Shown: piece after piece, positions 1-9,560 of the stretch
How positions within the stretch are numbered: the first letter of the stretch is position 1
How the letters are laid out: the number at the start of each line of letters is the position of its first letter
Source: Ornithodoros turicata
Taxonomy: Eukaryota > Arthropoda > Arachnida > Ixodida > Argasidae
Assembly: GCF_037126465.1 (NCBI RefSeq)
Contig: NW_026999402.1
Location: 1-64,000 of the forward strand
Length of the DNA: 64,000 nt
Reading direction: 5' to 3'
Notes under the pieces: generated by a model
The model's input: the letters and a program-made list of their open reading frames with translations, nothing else
The model's database searches: none
What the model was told of the DNA's origin: nothing
Program-made: the position numbers and the translations under genes

Positions 1-144
1 CATAAACTCCATCTGCAATAACGGCATCGATGGGTATGTCCCCTTCCACGTTTTTCGAATTCCAGGAATTTGAGCCGTTGCCAGAGTACCAAGAGGGACA
101 TTTAGTAGACGTCCCCATCGTACTCGTCAGGATGATCTGAGCAA

Positions 145-293
145 GGGATAACGGGAGTTATTTCTGAGGAAGAAACTTTGTATAGGACTGGAGAGATGAC
201 CCACCGTGTGAAATGAAAGGATTTATTCTCCACATCGCACAGAGTGTGTAGCACACTTTAACAGACACGTCGTGCGTCAGCGGAGTGGAAGAA
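145..293. repeat. Unclassified dispersed repeat, copy 1
   Basis: About 145 bp here match, in reverse complement, bases 2905-3040; the shared core includes GACACGTCGTGCGTCAG and TGTGAAATGAAA. In both places the block abuts transposon sequence (a LINE fragment here, a Tigger fragment there). The class is unknown; it could be an untranslated part of one of the neighbouring elements. Confidence 0.6.
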
Positions 294-580
294 ATGTATA
301 ATTTTACAAATACTCCAGTGTTCCCGTAAAATAGTACATGCAATCCATCGGGTGTTTGCCACCATGATATTGTGCTCCACATTTGAAAGAATGCGTCGGA
401 AAAACATTGTCAAGCAAGTCCAGGTTTTTTCAAGTTCAAGTTGGAAAACCAAGGAGGTTTTGGTATGCCGCACATATTTGTAACACGGCTTATTATGGGA
501 CTCTTGTTTTATAGGCAGTCTCCGCACACACGCCTTAGACGTCGTCAAGAGAGCTGCCGGTTATCCTTATGCCTGATATA
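294..580 (+). pseudogene. L1/Tx1-like LINE fragment, reverse-transcriptase 3' half (part 1)
   Basis: This stretch matches, in opposite orientation, the coding region of the larger LINE copy at about 4200-4420. The match covers the segment just after the RT core (conserved words such as FVTRLIM and RQSPH against FVKQLIM and RQSVH). The frame is broken by indels, so it is a dead copy. It stops at base 580 where a 0.9-kb inverted-repeat element is inserted, and resumes at 1479. Confidence 0.8.
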
Positions 581-1476
581 CAGGTGTTTCAAAAAAACGT
601 GTCATTCGGACTTTATAAAAAAACGGGGCGACAGAAAAATAAACGGCACTTGTGTGGCAACTAAATTTGCCATCTTTCAAAAATATTTTCGTTTGATTTT
701 AATTAAAATAAATTGAATTTTTTAATTGGACTTCAAAATTTCCCAAGTCAACCTGACGTTTTTTTTTCGTTTTTTTTCTCCAGAATGAAGCCCGTAGTGA
801 ACTTAGTCAGATCCACCAAGAAATCCGCTCGATATTGCACATTGAACTACCCCCAAAAAATTCCCGAAATTGAGGCTTCAAAGTTTCGGGTATTCAACGG
901 CGCACCAAATCAGTCGCAAAGATGCGCGAGAGCAGCATATGCTCCTGACCCCATGAAAGATAGGAGGTCGAAAAAAAGAGGGCGGGAAAATCATTTTTGT
1001 TTGCCGCTTATCAACGTATGGTGCAATGTCAACCGCCTTGTTATCGGCACGTCTTGCTGCACGCCGGTTCGGCGATAAATTGTACTAGCTTCGTGGGGCA
1101 GGATCATGTCAGGCTCTCCGCGCGCCTTTGCGACTGATTCTGTGCGCCGTCGAATACCCGAAACTCTGAAGCCTCAATTTCGGGACTTTTTTTGGCCAGT
1201 TCTATTTGCAATATCGAGCGAATTTCTTGGTGGATCTGACTAAGTTCGCTACGGGCTCTCTAATTCTGTAAAAAAAAAAAAAAAAAAAACACACGTCAGT
1301 TGACTTGGGAAATTTTGAAATTCATTAAAGAAATTCAATTTCTTTTAATTAAAATCAAATGAAAATATTTTTGAAAGATGGCAAATTCAGTTGCCACACA
1401 AATGCCGTTTACCCCGTATTTTTCCGTCGCCCCGTTTTTTATAAGGTTCGAATGACACGTTTTTTGAAACACCCTG
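581..1476. mobile_element. Foldback/MITE-type element with long inverted arms
   Basis: The termini are inverted (CAGGTGTTTCAAAA on the left, reverse complement of TTTTGAAACACCCTG on the right). The arms continue inwards for roughly 370 bp each, around a spacer of about 150 bp. TA dinucleotides flank both ends and the host LINE sequence continues on each side, so the insertion is clear. It has no transposase, so it is non-autonomous. The TA target and terminal repeats would fit a Tc1/mariner-type machinery, but the family is not identified. Confidence 0.8.
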
Positions 1477-1478
1477 TA

Positions 1479-1790
1479 TGTTGGCTTACTAACAAAGCTT
1501 GCAGTTGACGGGGTTTTATAAGGAGGTCGTAGACAGCATCACCTTTCTGAAAGTCAGGTTTACTCTAGAGTACCCTTTTTCGGTTTCAAAGAAAATGTTG
1601 GCAGCCCATTTGATACATACCTTGTTTACCGTGCCAATTTACAGGCAAATTCCGTCTGAGTGGCCTGGAGCGGATGTCCTACACAGGGTTAAACGCATGC
1701 ACATTAAACCGAATATCGAAACATTCTTTTTCAAGCATCGTCCATCAACACTCCCTGTGAAAGCATGGTTGGAACAGAAAGGAATATATG
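1479..1790 (+). pseudogene. L1/Tx1-like LINE fragment (part 2)
   Basis: This continues the LINE copy interrupted at base 580. The reading LTGFYKEVVDSITFLKV parallels LTGFYQEVVDCVNFLKV of the copy at 3202-6057. It runs to KAWLEQKGIY and then joins, without a gap, an unrelated LINE fragment at 1791. It is a truncated pseudogene. Confidence 0.8.
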
Positions 1791-2106
1791 GCTTTCGCTC
1801 CGGTATGTCCACCGTTACTCAACTACTTGACTTCCATTATGACTTGTCATCATCCTTTGATGCTGGTGTACACACAGATGAATATTTTCGATTTCAGAAA
1901 AGCGTTCGATGTCGTTCCACATAATCGTTTATGGCTAAAACTCTCCGCGCTAAAAACTGCCCCAGAAGTTATAGTGCTATGGATAGAGGCCTACCTCTCC
2001 AATCGGAACCAGTGCGTCGTCATTCATGGTTCGAAATCGGCTTCGGCAAAAGTAACCTCTGGCGTTCCACAGGGATCGGTCCTAGGTCCACTTCTTTTCA
2101 TAATAC
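1791..2106 (+). pseudogene. Second LINE type: Jockey/CR1-like RT fragment
   Basis: The reading shows RT signatures unlike the flanking L1/Tx1 sequence: GFRSGMSTVTQLL, then FDFRKAFDVVPHNRL (motif A, with its catalytic Asp), then SGVPQGSVLGPLLFI (motif B and start of the next block). One frameshift near 1885 separates the first part from the rest. The fragment stops before the YADD box at the edge of a Tigger terminal repeat. It is a decayed fragment; the exact clade cannot be set from 100 residues. Confidence 0.75.
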
Positions 2107-2915
2107 CGTCGTGCCTCGTTAATATGGACACTTTCGCTACTCGTGGAAATTGTCCATAAAGTGAATCGTCCATAATAACGAATCGTCCTACACTAACACC
2201 ATTTATTACGAAAACAAAAACAAAAAAAACTCAGTAATCAGTGCTTGCTTGTGCGCATACCTCGTGGGGCTCAAAGTCGACAGCATTTAAGCAATTATGA
2301 TGCTTGAGATCCGTCCCCGTTATCTTGGAAAAACTGGAGGGCCGTTTGGAGACCTGCTCGAGCCATGGCTGCTGTGACAACTGGCTTTGCGCTGGCTGAA
2401 TTGTCAGTGGAAATGCCAGAACGGTTTGACAGCTCCTCGTCCTACTCTGGTAGCTGGGCTGCCGCCACAATTGCATCATCAGTCAACTCTTCTTTGACGT
2501 CCACTTCATTGTCAATGGCGAGAAATCGCTCCGCTTCTGCATCGGGATCCGCAACCCCTGCCTCAAGGGAGGGATTCCCGAGCCTTGCTAACGGGATATC
2601 GTCCAAGGGGTCCTCGTGCAACACGGCAGCTCTGGCATGCGGAAGGATGCCGACATGATGCCAGCAGATCACAGTGGTTGTTGGGCACACAGGATCCCAC
2701 GCCATTCAGAATGTTCTCACAATTGAGGATCCATAGTTTGAGGCTCGTTGTCCACAGCACCCTGGATATAGCCTCACACAAGCGCCGCTCTTTAATGGCC
2801 TTAGTAGCTTGAATGATTCCAGCGTCTGGAGGTTGAACCTTGGCTGTCATGTTCGGCGGAAGATAGAACAGTCTGGCATTGGAAAAATTGTGGTTGCATT
2901 CGTTCATTCCCCTGA
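2107..2915 (-). pseudogene. Tigger/pogo transposase remnant
   Basis: The minus-strand reading FYLPPNMTAKVQPPDAGII is the DDE-domain signature of Tigger/pogo transposases, just before the last catalytic residue. Frameshifted C-terminal sequence follows down to about 2230. The left end carries a typical Tigger terminus (GTGCCTCGTTAATATGGAC). The N-terminal DNA-binding part and the other terminus are missing, so it is a 5'-truncated, inactive copy. Confidence 0.75.
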
Positions 2916-3040
2916 CGCACGACGTGTCTGGGAAGTATGATACACACTTTGTGCAATGTGAAAAATAAATCATTTCATTTCACACAGATGCTGATCTCTC
3001 TAGTCCTTTACACAGTACCTCCTCACCAGAAATAAATCGC
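2905..3040. repeat. Unclassified dispersed repeat, copy 2
   Basis: Reverse complement of the block at 145-293. It abuts the Tigger fragment at 2915. Confidence 0.6.
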
Positions 3041-3115
3041 GTGCTCGGTTACTCAGATCAGGTTGATGGGTACCGAGTGAGACATTTAACCACTTAATCT
3101 TACAAAATAGCTATT

Positions 3116-3188
3116 TAGCAGAGCGTGGTTTCGATCCACGGACCTCTGGGTTATTGGGCCCAGCACGCTTCCACTGCGCCACTCTGCT
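3116..3188 (-). tRNA. Initiator tRNA-Met-like gene (CAT) with an enlarged anticodon loop
   Basis: The 5' end AGCAGAGTGGCGCAG, the stem GGG and CCC around the anticodon, and the 3' end CTCTGCTA match animal initiator tRNA-Met. All four stems pair (acceptor AGCAGAG with CTCTGCT, T stem CGTGG with CCACG). The anticodon loop reads CCCAATAA, eight bases instead of seven, with one extra A next to CAT. A TTTT terminator lies about 10 bases downstream. It could be a recent pseudogene, a sequencing error or an odd functional variant. Confidence 0.85.
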
Positions 3189-3316
3189 TGCTTGTGATTG
3201 CTTTTTTTTTCCACCAGGTAATAACGTTTATTTACAAACATTAAAATAAGCTATGACTGTACAGTGTTAATGAGTGATGTATGATGAATGAATGATGCAC
3301 ACCGTAGCATCCAAAT

Positions 3317-3476
3317 ACACAGGATACAAAAAAATACATGGTACACAACACACAGGTTACACAGGTCACATACAGAGAGTAAAAATTTACATACATACAC
3401 AGGATAGAAAAAAATACATGGTACACAACGCACAGGTTAAACACGTCCCACACAGAGAGTAATAATTTACATAGTG
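3317..3476. repeat. 80-bp direct repeat in the LINE 3' region
   Basis: Two near-identical units start at 3317 and 3397 (ACACAGGATA, then AAAAAAATACATGGTACACAAC and CAGAGAGTAA). The second unit overlaps the end of the RT reading frame, so the duplication extends the 3' UTR. Confidence 0.8.
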
Positions 3477-6057
3477 GACAGCGATTCACACAGATGCTCT
3501 AACCACGGTGGTGCTTCCAAATGCTGCATGCAGCATAGCTTCAGCTGCGTTATTTCTACTTTAAAATACTGCATGGGCGACGCCAATGGCTCTTCATTTC
3601 TGTCTGCCACACGCAGCTTCCACAAGCAATACATAGCTATCAGCATGATAATATCGTAGCGTATATCTTCATTCGGATGTAATGGTAGGAATCTGATTGT
3701 ATGTGGATTCAGAGAGAGGCGTTTATTCAGTACTTTAATCTGTATGTCGTCCCAGAAAAACTGTGCTTCCGTACAATCAAGAAAGATGTGGTCAACGGTT
3801 TCAGGGACTTTGCAAAACCTGCAGTTGGCAGACCATGGAACATATATGCCTTTCTGTTCCAACCATGCTTTCACAGAGAGCGTTGATGTATGAAGCTTGA
3901 AAAAGAATGTTTTCATATTCGGCTTTATGTGCATGCGTTTGACCCTGTGTAAAACGTCCGCTCCAGGCCACTCAGACGGAATTTGCCTGTAAATTGGCAC
4001 GGGAAACAAGGTATCTATCAAATGGGCTGCCAACACTTTCTTTGAAACCGAAAAGAGGTAATCTGGGGTAAACCTGACTTTTAGAAAGTTGACGCAGTCC
4101 ACGACCTCCTGATAAAACCCTGTCAACTGCAAGTCTTGCTCGTGGAAGCCAACATATATATCAGGCATATAGTTGTAGGCTACTGCTCTCTTCACGGCGT
4201 CTAATAGGGGGTGCACAGACTGCCTATAAAACCAGAGTCTCATAATTAGCTGCTTTACAAACAAGTGCTGTAGACCTAAACCTCCATCCTTGACTTTCTT
4301 GAAAAGGTTTTCTCGGCGCATTCTTTCAAATGTTGAGCACCATATCGTGGTGGCAAACACGCGATGGCATGCATGTACGATTTTACGGGAACACTGAAGT
4401 ACTTGCAAAATGTATACCATTTTCGCCACCAAAAACACATTGCAAACTGAAGCCCGCTGGAATATTGACAGTTCCTTGCCTCTCCAAGTGAATGCATGCT
4501 TTTTCATCTTATCAATTCTTTCTGACCACATCCTGTTTGTGTTTCTACTTGCGTGTAATGGCACCCCCAGGTAGTCCGGGTTGCTCGTCTGCCACTTGAT
4601 ATTGCAAAATATTTCTGGAGTTGAACCCCAAAGCCCACACCATACTCCTAAAGACTTCTCTTTGTTTACTTGAGCTCCAGAAGCTGCACAAAACAAGTCG
4701 ACCTGCTCCATTATTTTTTCGACACTTCTCTTATCTTTCACCAAGAACGCAACGTCATCTGCATACGCCACAGCTTTAACTTCAACACCACCCAGCTGAA
4801 AGCCGTGAACGTCATACTGACAGATTACGTGCCTACACAACGGTTCTAAGTACAAATCGAAAAGTAAAGGCGATAAAGGACAACCTTGCCGGACCGAAGC
4901 TCCAAGCGCAATCGGGGTGGCAATGAATCTATTCACCACAAGGCTCGTTGCAACTAGTTTGTAGCACAACTGATGCGATTTACAAACCTATCTCCCATGT
5001 TGACATGACGCAGCAAGGCGAACAGGTATGTATGACAAACTCTATCGAAAGCTTTCGAAAGATCCAACTGTAGCATCGCCACATGCCCACCCTCATATCT
5101 GCACCAGTCCAACACCGTACGAACTAGATGTATATTGGTTTGTATTCTTCTATTCTTGATGGCACACGTTTGATGTTCCCCTACTAGATGGGGCAACACA
5201 AATTGCAGACGTGCAGCAAGCACTTTAGCGAAAATTTTGTAGTCCACATTGCAGAGGGTAATAGGCCTATAGTCAGTCACTTTCGGAGTGGACCCCTCAG
5301 CTATTTTCTTCGGGATTAATACAGTGTGCGACCTCCGAAAACTGAGAGAAAAAATGCCCTTTTCCTCCGCTTCTGCATAAAGATTAAGTAAAACAGGCGT
5401 GAGCAGCTCTACGTACTTCTTGTAGAACTCTGCTCCCAAGCCATCCGGCCCGGGAGTTCGGTTGAAAGCTAACTCTTTGATTGCACACTGTATTTCTGTT
5501 GCTGCAATGTCTGACCCTAACATTTCTTTCTCCTCCTCACTTAGCTTGGGCATGGTTGCAATGTACCTATTTATCAAACTCTCATCGACTTTTCGTGCTG
5601 TTTGTCCAAACAAACTCTTATAGTAATCGACGAATATCTCCCTCACTTTCTCAGAGTCACCCACTACTTTACCCCCGTGCTCTAAACTTTCAATGCGCCT
5701 ACTACGCGTCTGCTTCCTCTCTGTTGCCAAATAGCTTTTGTTTGGCGTTTCATCCGGCAAATATCTCTTTGTTCGACATCTAACCCTTGCGCCTTCATAC
5801 CTATGTTCGCTGAAAAGGCCGAGCCGGAGCTCGATTTCCTTTATATCGTCAAAACACGTGCCTGGGTTTTTCGCCTCAAGCTGTACCAGACTGCGATGAG
5901 CTTCTTTCAATTTGGTTTCTTCACACATTTCTTGATAAGCTATTATATTACTCCTCTCAATCGCGTAACCTCTAACCTCCTGCTTGAAGATTTCCCACTT
6001 TTCGGCCCAGCCTAAGGGACTCTCGGCAAGACATGCAAGCTTTCGTCGTATGTGTAT
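3467..6057 (-). pseudogene. LINE reverse transcriptase (ORF2 C-terminal two thirds), frameshifted
   Basis: Two overlapping frames (about 6057-4954 and 4969-3467) make one reverse transcriptase. The first has the linker (WEIFKQEVRGYAIERSN) and RT blocks NRTPGPDGLGAEFYKKY, DYRPITLCN and LDLSKAFDRV (motif A Asp). The second has SVRQGCPLSPLLFDLY, AYADDVAFLVKD (catalytic ADD) and a CCHC zinc knuckle of the form C-x2-C-x7-H-x4-C near the end. This order is that of L1/Tx1-clade ORF2. A single frameshift near 4960 splits it, and the start is lost by 5' truncation. A second copy at 6264-7460 keeps one frame across the same point, which shows that the shift is copy-specific. Confidence 0.85.
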
Positions 6058-6069
6058 GCTACCGACGGA

Positions 6070-6167
6070 ACTACTTCGCTATTTAACCTACAACACGCGA
6101 CAAATGAAAATAACCTCCCCACTCACGTGCCCCGCAAATAACATCCGTCTAAAAACAAAAGCGACTA
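6070..6167. other. Conserved tRNA-Tyr flank with Pol III terminator
   Basis: These 98 bp follow the 3' end of tRNA-Tyr on the minus strand. They begin with GTCGCTTTTGTTTTTAGA, which contains two runs of four or more T suited to end Pol III transcription. A closely similar block occurs at 7461-7555. In both places the block leads into a LINE insertion, which suggests the spacer of a former tandem tRNA-Tyr array. Confidence 0.6.
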
Positions 6168-6262
6168 TCCGTCGAGCCGGATTCGAACCAGCGACCTATG
6201 GATGACTTTGAGGTGAATTAACCATCTACAGTCCACCGCTCTACCAACTGAGCTACCGACGG
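6168..6262 (-). tRNA. tRNA-Tyr (GTA) with a 22-nt intron
   Basis: Mature parts fold into a standard cloverleaf: acceptor CCGTCGG with TCGACGG (one G-T pair), D arm GCTC AGTTGGTA GAGC, anticodon stem GTGGA with TCCAT, loop CTGTAGA with anticodon GTA, T arm GCTGG TTCGAAT CCGGC, discriminator A. The exons are 37 and 36 nt, and a 22-nt intron sits one base after the anticodon, the usual place for nuclear tRNA-Tyr. A and B boxes are intact and T-runs follow downstream. It looks functional. A LINE A-tail touches its 5' end. Confidence 0.95.
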
Positions 6263-6263
6263 A

Positions 6264-7460
6264 TTTTTTTCCCCACCTTTTATTAACAAAACACACAAAT
6301 ACAGGTACGTCACACGGTTGCAACGCAACAAAGCAACGCAGCAAACGCAACAAAGAGAAACCTGAATATCTTTTGAATTTGTACATAACAATTTTATAAG
6401 TACGTAAGGGCATCAGACAATGTTTCTAACCAATCTGAGTCTCATGACGAGTTGTTTTACAAAGAGGTGCTGTAGCCGAGGCCTCCATCACGAAGTTTTC
6501 GAAAAAGATAGTCGGGACGCATCCTCTCAAATGTAGAGCACCAGATTGTGGTGGCAAAAATCCTGTGACAGGCGTGCACTACTTTGCGCGTGCATTGCAA
6601 GACTTGCAAAAGGTAAACCAGTTTAGCGGCTAGAAACACGTTGCATACTGTCGCTCGCTGAAAAATTGAAAGGTCTTTCTTCCTCCAGATGAAAGCGTGT
6701 TTCCTTATGTTGTCGAGCCTCTGGGAGCACATTCTACTCGGGTTCCTGGTTTCTTGCAACGGGGCACCAAGATAACGAGGGTTTTGTTCCTGCCACGGAA
6801 TTCCGCAAAAAGCTTCAGGTGTTGTCGCCCAGTGGCCGCACCAAACGCCTAAGGACTTCTCTTTGTTTACACGCGCTCCAGAGGCTTGGCCAAACAAATC
6901 AACTTGTTCCATGACATTCACTACGCTAGGTTTGTCCTTGACAAGGAATGCAAGATCATCAGCATATGCGGCCACCTTGATCACAGTACCGGCCAGTTCG
7001 AACCCGTGGATATCATTCAGACGGATGACTCGCCGACACAGCAGCTCCAGGTACAAGTCAAAGAGCAGTGGTGACAGGGGGCAGCCCTGTCGAACCGAGG
7101 ATCGGAGCATTATCGGTGCGGCAAGAGTGTTGTTAATGATGAGGCTCGTGGCAACTTGCTCGTAACAAAGCTTGATGCGGCCGACAAAGCGAGCTCCCAC
7201 GTTGACGTATTCCAGCAACGCAAACAAATATGTGTGACATACGCGGTCAAAAGCCTTAGAAAGGTCCAGCTGCAACATGGCCACATGGTCCCCCTCGTAC
7301 CGACACCAATCCAGAATGGTACGCACCACATGGATATTCGTTAGTGTAGTCCTACCCCTTATTCCGCACGTTTGGTGATCACCTATCAATTGAGGTAACA
7401 CAAGTTGTAGTCGAGCAGCCGTAACTTTGGCGTATATTTTATAATCGACATTGCATTGCA
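6264..7460 (-). mobile_element. L1/Tx1-like LINE copy inserted at the 5' edge of tRNA-Tyr
   Basis: The copy encodes RT from CNVDYKIYAKV through LDLSKAFDRV, SVRQGCPLSPLLFDLY and AYADDLAFLVKD to RDGGLGYSTSL (minus, 7458-6457), then a 3' UTR ending in TAATAAAAGGTGGGG plus seven A. The A-tail is followed by one T and then the first base of tRNA-Tyr. It is a 5'-truncated copy; the C-terminal zinc knuckle is also missing after a frame loss. The protein differs at many positions from the neighbouring copy at 3202-6057, so these are two lineages, not a recent duplication. Confidence 0.85.
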
Positions 7461-7555
7461 CTACTCTCTTCTTTACCCTACAACACGCGACAAATGAAAA
7501 CAACTTCTCTACTCACGTGCCCCGCAAACGATTTCCCTCTAAAAACAAAAGCGAC
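7461..7555. other. Second copy of the tRNA-Tyr flank
   Basis: Matches 6070-6167, sharing CTACAACACGCGACAAATGA, ACTCACGTGCCCCGCAAA and CTAAAAACAAAAGCGAC. No complete tRNA-Tyr stands on its far side (7556 onwards), so the neighbouring tRNA copy is lost or the block has moved. Confidence 0.6.
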
Positions 7556-7929
7556 ACACGACCTACAGCTATACTAGAGACCTGGACATCACCATCGCTC
7601 CCAGCACCGGGGTAGTAGTTCTCGCAACCGCAGCCGCGCTATGGGATTTGGCGCTAGCTAGCAATATTTGTTACCAACGATGAAGAGGTACGAAAGAGGG
7701 TAGAGCGTGCTTAGCAACAGCACGGTCCTCAGAGAGCGTATCAAAGGACCGTGGCAACAGCCTAGTAGTCCTGTGTAGCAGACGAACGACGGTGGCAATG
7801 ATGATAATAGTGCGCATGTCATTTCCTCTCCCTAATAATTATATGTGGCGCTTGCAGCCGCCACTAGCCTAACTAACCCATGACCCGGCTCTCCCATAGG
7901 CGGTCTAGTATTGAGTAGGTCGAGTGGAC

Positions 7930-8398
7930 CTCACACCCGAGAAACGTCATCATGACGTTTGTAGACAGATCGAAACCGAAACAAACCGAAAGGGGAGGGA
8001 TGGGTTCCATGAATGGGCACTTGTTGTTTTTGAAAGAAAAGTAGGACCGAAGGTCGCGTCCCTTTCAGGGACCATCGTAATATCCTCAAGACCGTGGTTT
8101 GCAGGTGCAACCTTGTTCACCCCTATTTTCGTGCGCGGTTCAACTCTACCGAATAAATCTCTACCCGAGAAACGTCATCATGACGTTGGTAGACACACCG
8201 AAACCAAAACAGATCGGAAGGCGAGAGCTGGGTTCCTGGAATGGGCAATTGTACGCTGCCTCCTATTGAAAGAAAAGTAGGACCGAAGGTCGCGTCCTTT
8301 TCAGAGACCATCGTAATCCCCTCAAGACCGTGGCTTTCGGGCGCGACCTTGTTCGCCACTAGCGTTGAACCTAGTTCAACTCTACCAAACTCGTGGCG
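7930..8398. repeat. Tandem dimer of an unclassified ~235-bp interspersed repeat
   Basis: Two head-to-tail copies begin near 7930 and 8161. Each starts with CCCGAGAAACGTCATCATGA, contains AGGACCGAAGGTCGCGTCC and TCAAGACCGTGG, and ends with GTTCAACTCTACC. A third copy in inverted orientation lies at 40555-40848 in AQR intron 1. The unit contains a short palindrome around ACGTCATCATGACGT. The class is unknown (SINE-like or non-autonomous DNA element). Confidence 0.75.
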
Positions 8399-8404
8399 CT
8401 GTCG

Positions 8405-8476
8405 AACATCATGACGTCATTTGGTTACAAACAGGTAGACGTCTACCTGTTTGTAACCAAATGACGTCATGATGTT
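8405..8476. repeat. Perfect 72-bp palindrome without spacer
   Basis: The first 36 bases (AACATCATGACGTCATTTGG ... AGGTAGAC) are followed at once by their exact reverse complement. Each arm contains TGACGTCA, the CRE/ATF palindrome. Part of the arm recurs, diverged, at 40570-40600 next to the third copy of the 7930 repeat, so the palindrome is that family's terminus facing its mirror image. Confidence 0.9.
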
Positions 8477-8479
8477 ATG

Positions 8480-8906
8480 TTCATGGTTACTTTTATGTGT
8501 TACTTTTGACATTATGTAATTTATCATGTAATTTAATTACATTTGGGCAGTAATTTTAATGACATTACTCATTACGTTTTAAAAAAGAATCGAGTGTGTG
8601 TTCTGTGTTGGCACTTGGCAGAAAGTGAGTTGCCGACGGACAAGTTAAAGGAATTCAACGCCCACTATAAACGGTGACGCATTCAATCGGCACAGAATAA
8701 AATATGTCTTGTTTTTGCAGCGTAGTGTAGTCTGACAATGAATTTCCACATCCTCAATATCGTTATGATTAAACTCACAGTAATGAGTTTGTAGTTACTT
8801 TTTGTAGTAATTGTAATGTAATTTCATTACATTTCAATTGCAGTAATGACTAATGTAATGTAATTAAATTCTAACTGGAGTAATGAGTAATGTAATTTAC
8901 CCAAGT
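8480..8906. repeat. AT-rich block of repeated TAATGTAATT motifs
   Basis: The words ATGTAATTT, CATTACATTT and GTAATGA recur on both strands across about 425 bp, with inverted copies near both ends (TACTTTTGACATTATGTAAT and GAGTAATGTAATTTACC). This pattern is common in miniature hAT-type elements, but no target duplication could be fixed. Confidence 0.4.
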
Positions 8907-9180
8907 ATGGCTATTGAGCAAACCAGGCAAACACGCTTACAACATGAAAGCAAAAGGAACGACGCAGTTTATTACAGAGCACGTTAGGCAGCCTCAGTCT
9001 ATCACGTTTTCTTGTGCCTTACTTGCGAGTTCCTTTACTAGAAAATGAACATAAAATTCTATTATTTTGTTCGTCAATGACGTGGCGTAATCGGTACAGC
9101 CAACACTGGTCAGCTTCGTCATTTGGAGTAAGGATACAAAGTCCATGAGGCCCTCGCCCCCCACTTGCCTCGAATTTTAA

Positions 9181-9560
9181 AATGTTAGCATGTTGCTTTT
9201 GAGAAAGAAACCTTCTGAATTCGGTTTTGCTCCTGCAAACTATATCAATAGTTCGTTCACTCCAAATTTAATGAGCAGGTTTCTTCTGGCGGCTACACCT
9301 TCTGAAGTTGCGTTTTACTCCTGGAAACTCTCAATATTTTGTTGACTACGAATTTTTTAAAAAATACTCATGTTTCTTTTAAAAACGAAACCGTCCGAAT
9401 TCGCGTTTTGCTCACGCAAACTATATCGTTTAGTCACTCGTAATTTAAACGTTGAACATATTTCCGTAGGAAACAAAAGCCTTCTAATTCTTGTTTTTCG
9501 CATTCAGTTCGACAATCGCGTTTCGTTCGTTATTGATAGTTACCTCTAGGGGAAACAACA
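9181..9560. repeat. Degenerate ~90-bp tandem repeat, about four units
   Basis: Units begin near 9211, 9298, 9391 and 9480. Each carries a diverged form of CCTTCTGAATTCGCGTTTTG, then GCAAACTATATC, TAGTTCACTC, AATTTAA and TTTCTT. Spacing is 87, 93 and 89 bp. It looks like an old minisatellite; no coding frame survives across units. Confidence 0.65.

Larger units (their letters stand above)
3202..6057 (-). mobile_element. L1/Tx1-like non-LTR retrotransposon, endonuclease-less copy
   Basis: In minus orientation the copy starts at 6057, directly after 12 bases identical to the start of the tRNA-Tyr gene, and ends at an A-tail (3202-3210) 13 bp before the initiator-Met tRNA. It holds the linker between endonuclease and RT, the whole RT, and a C-terminal zinc knuckle. 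No apurinic endonuclease or ORF1 is present, so it is a 5'-truncated insertion. Its 3' UTR contains an 80-bp direct repeat (3317-3476). Confidence 0.85.
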
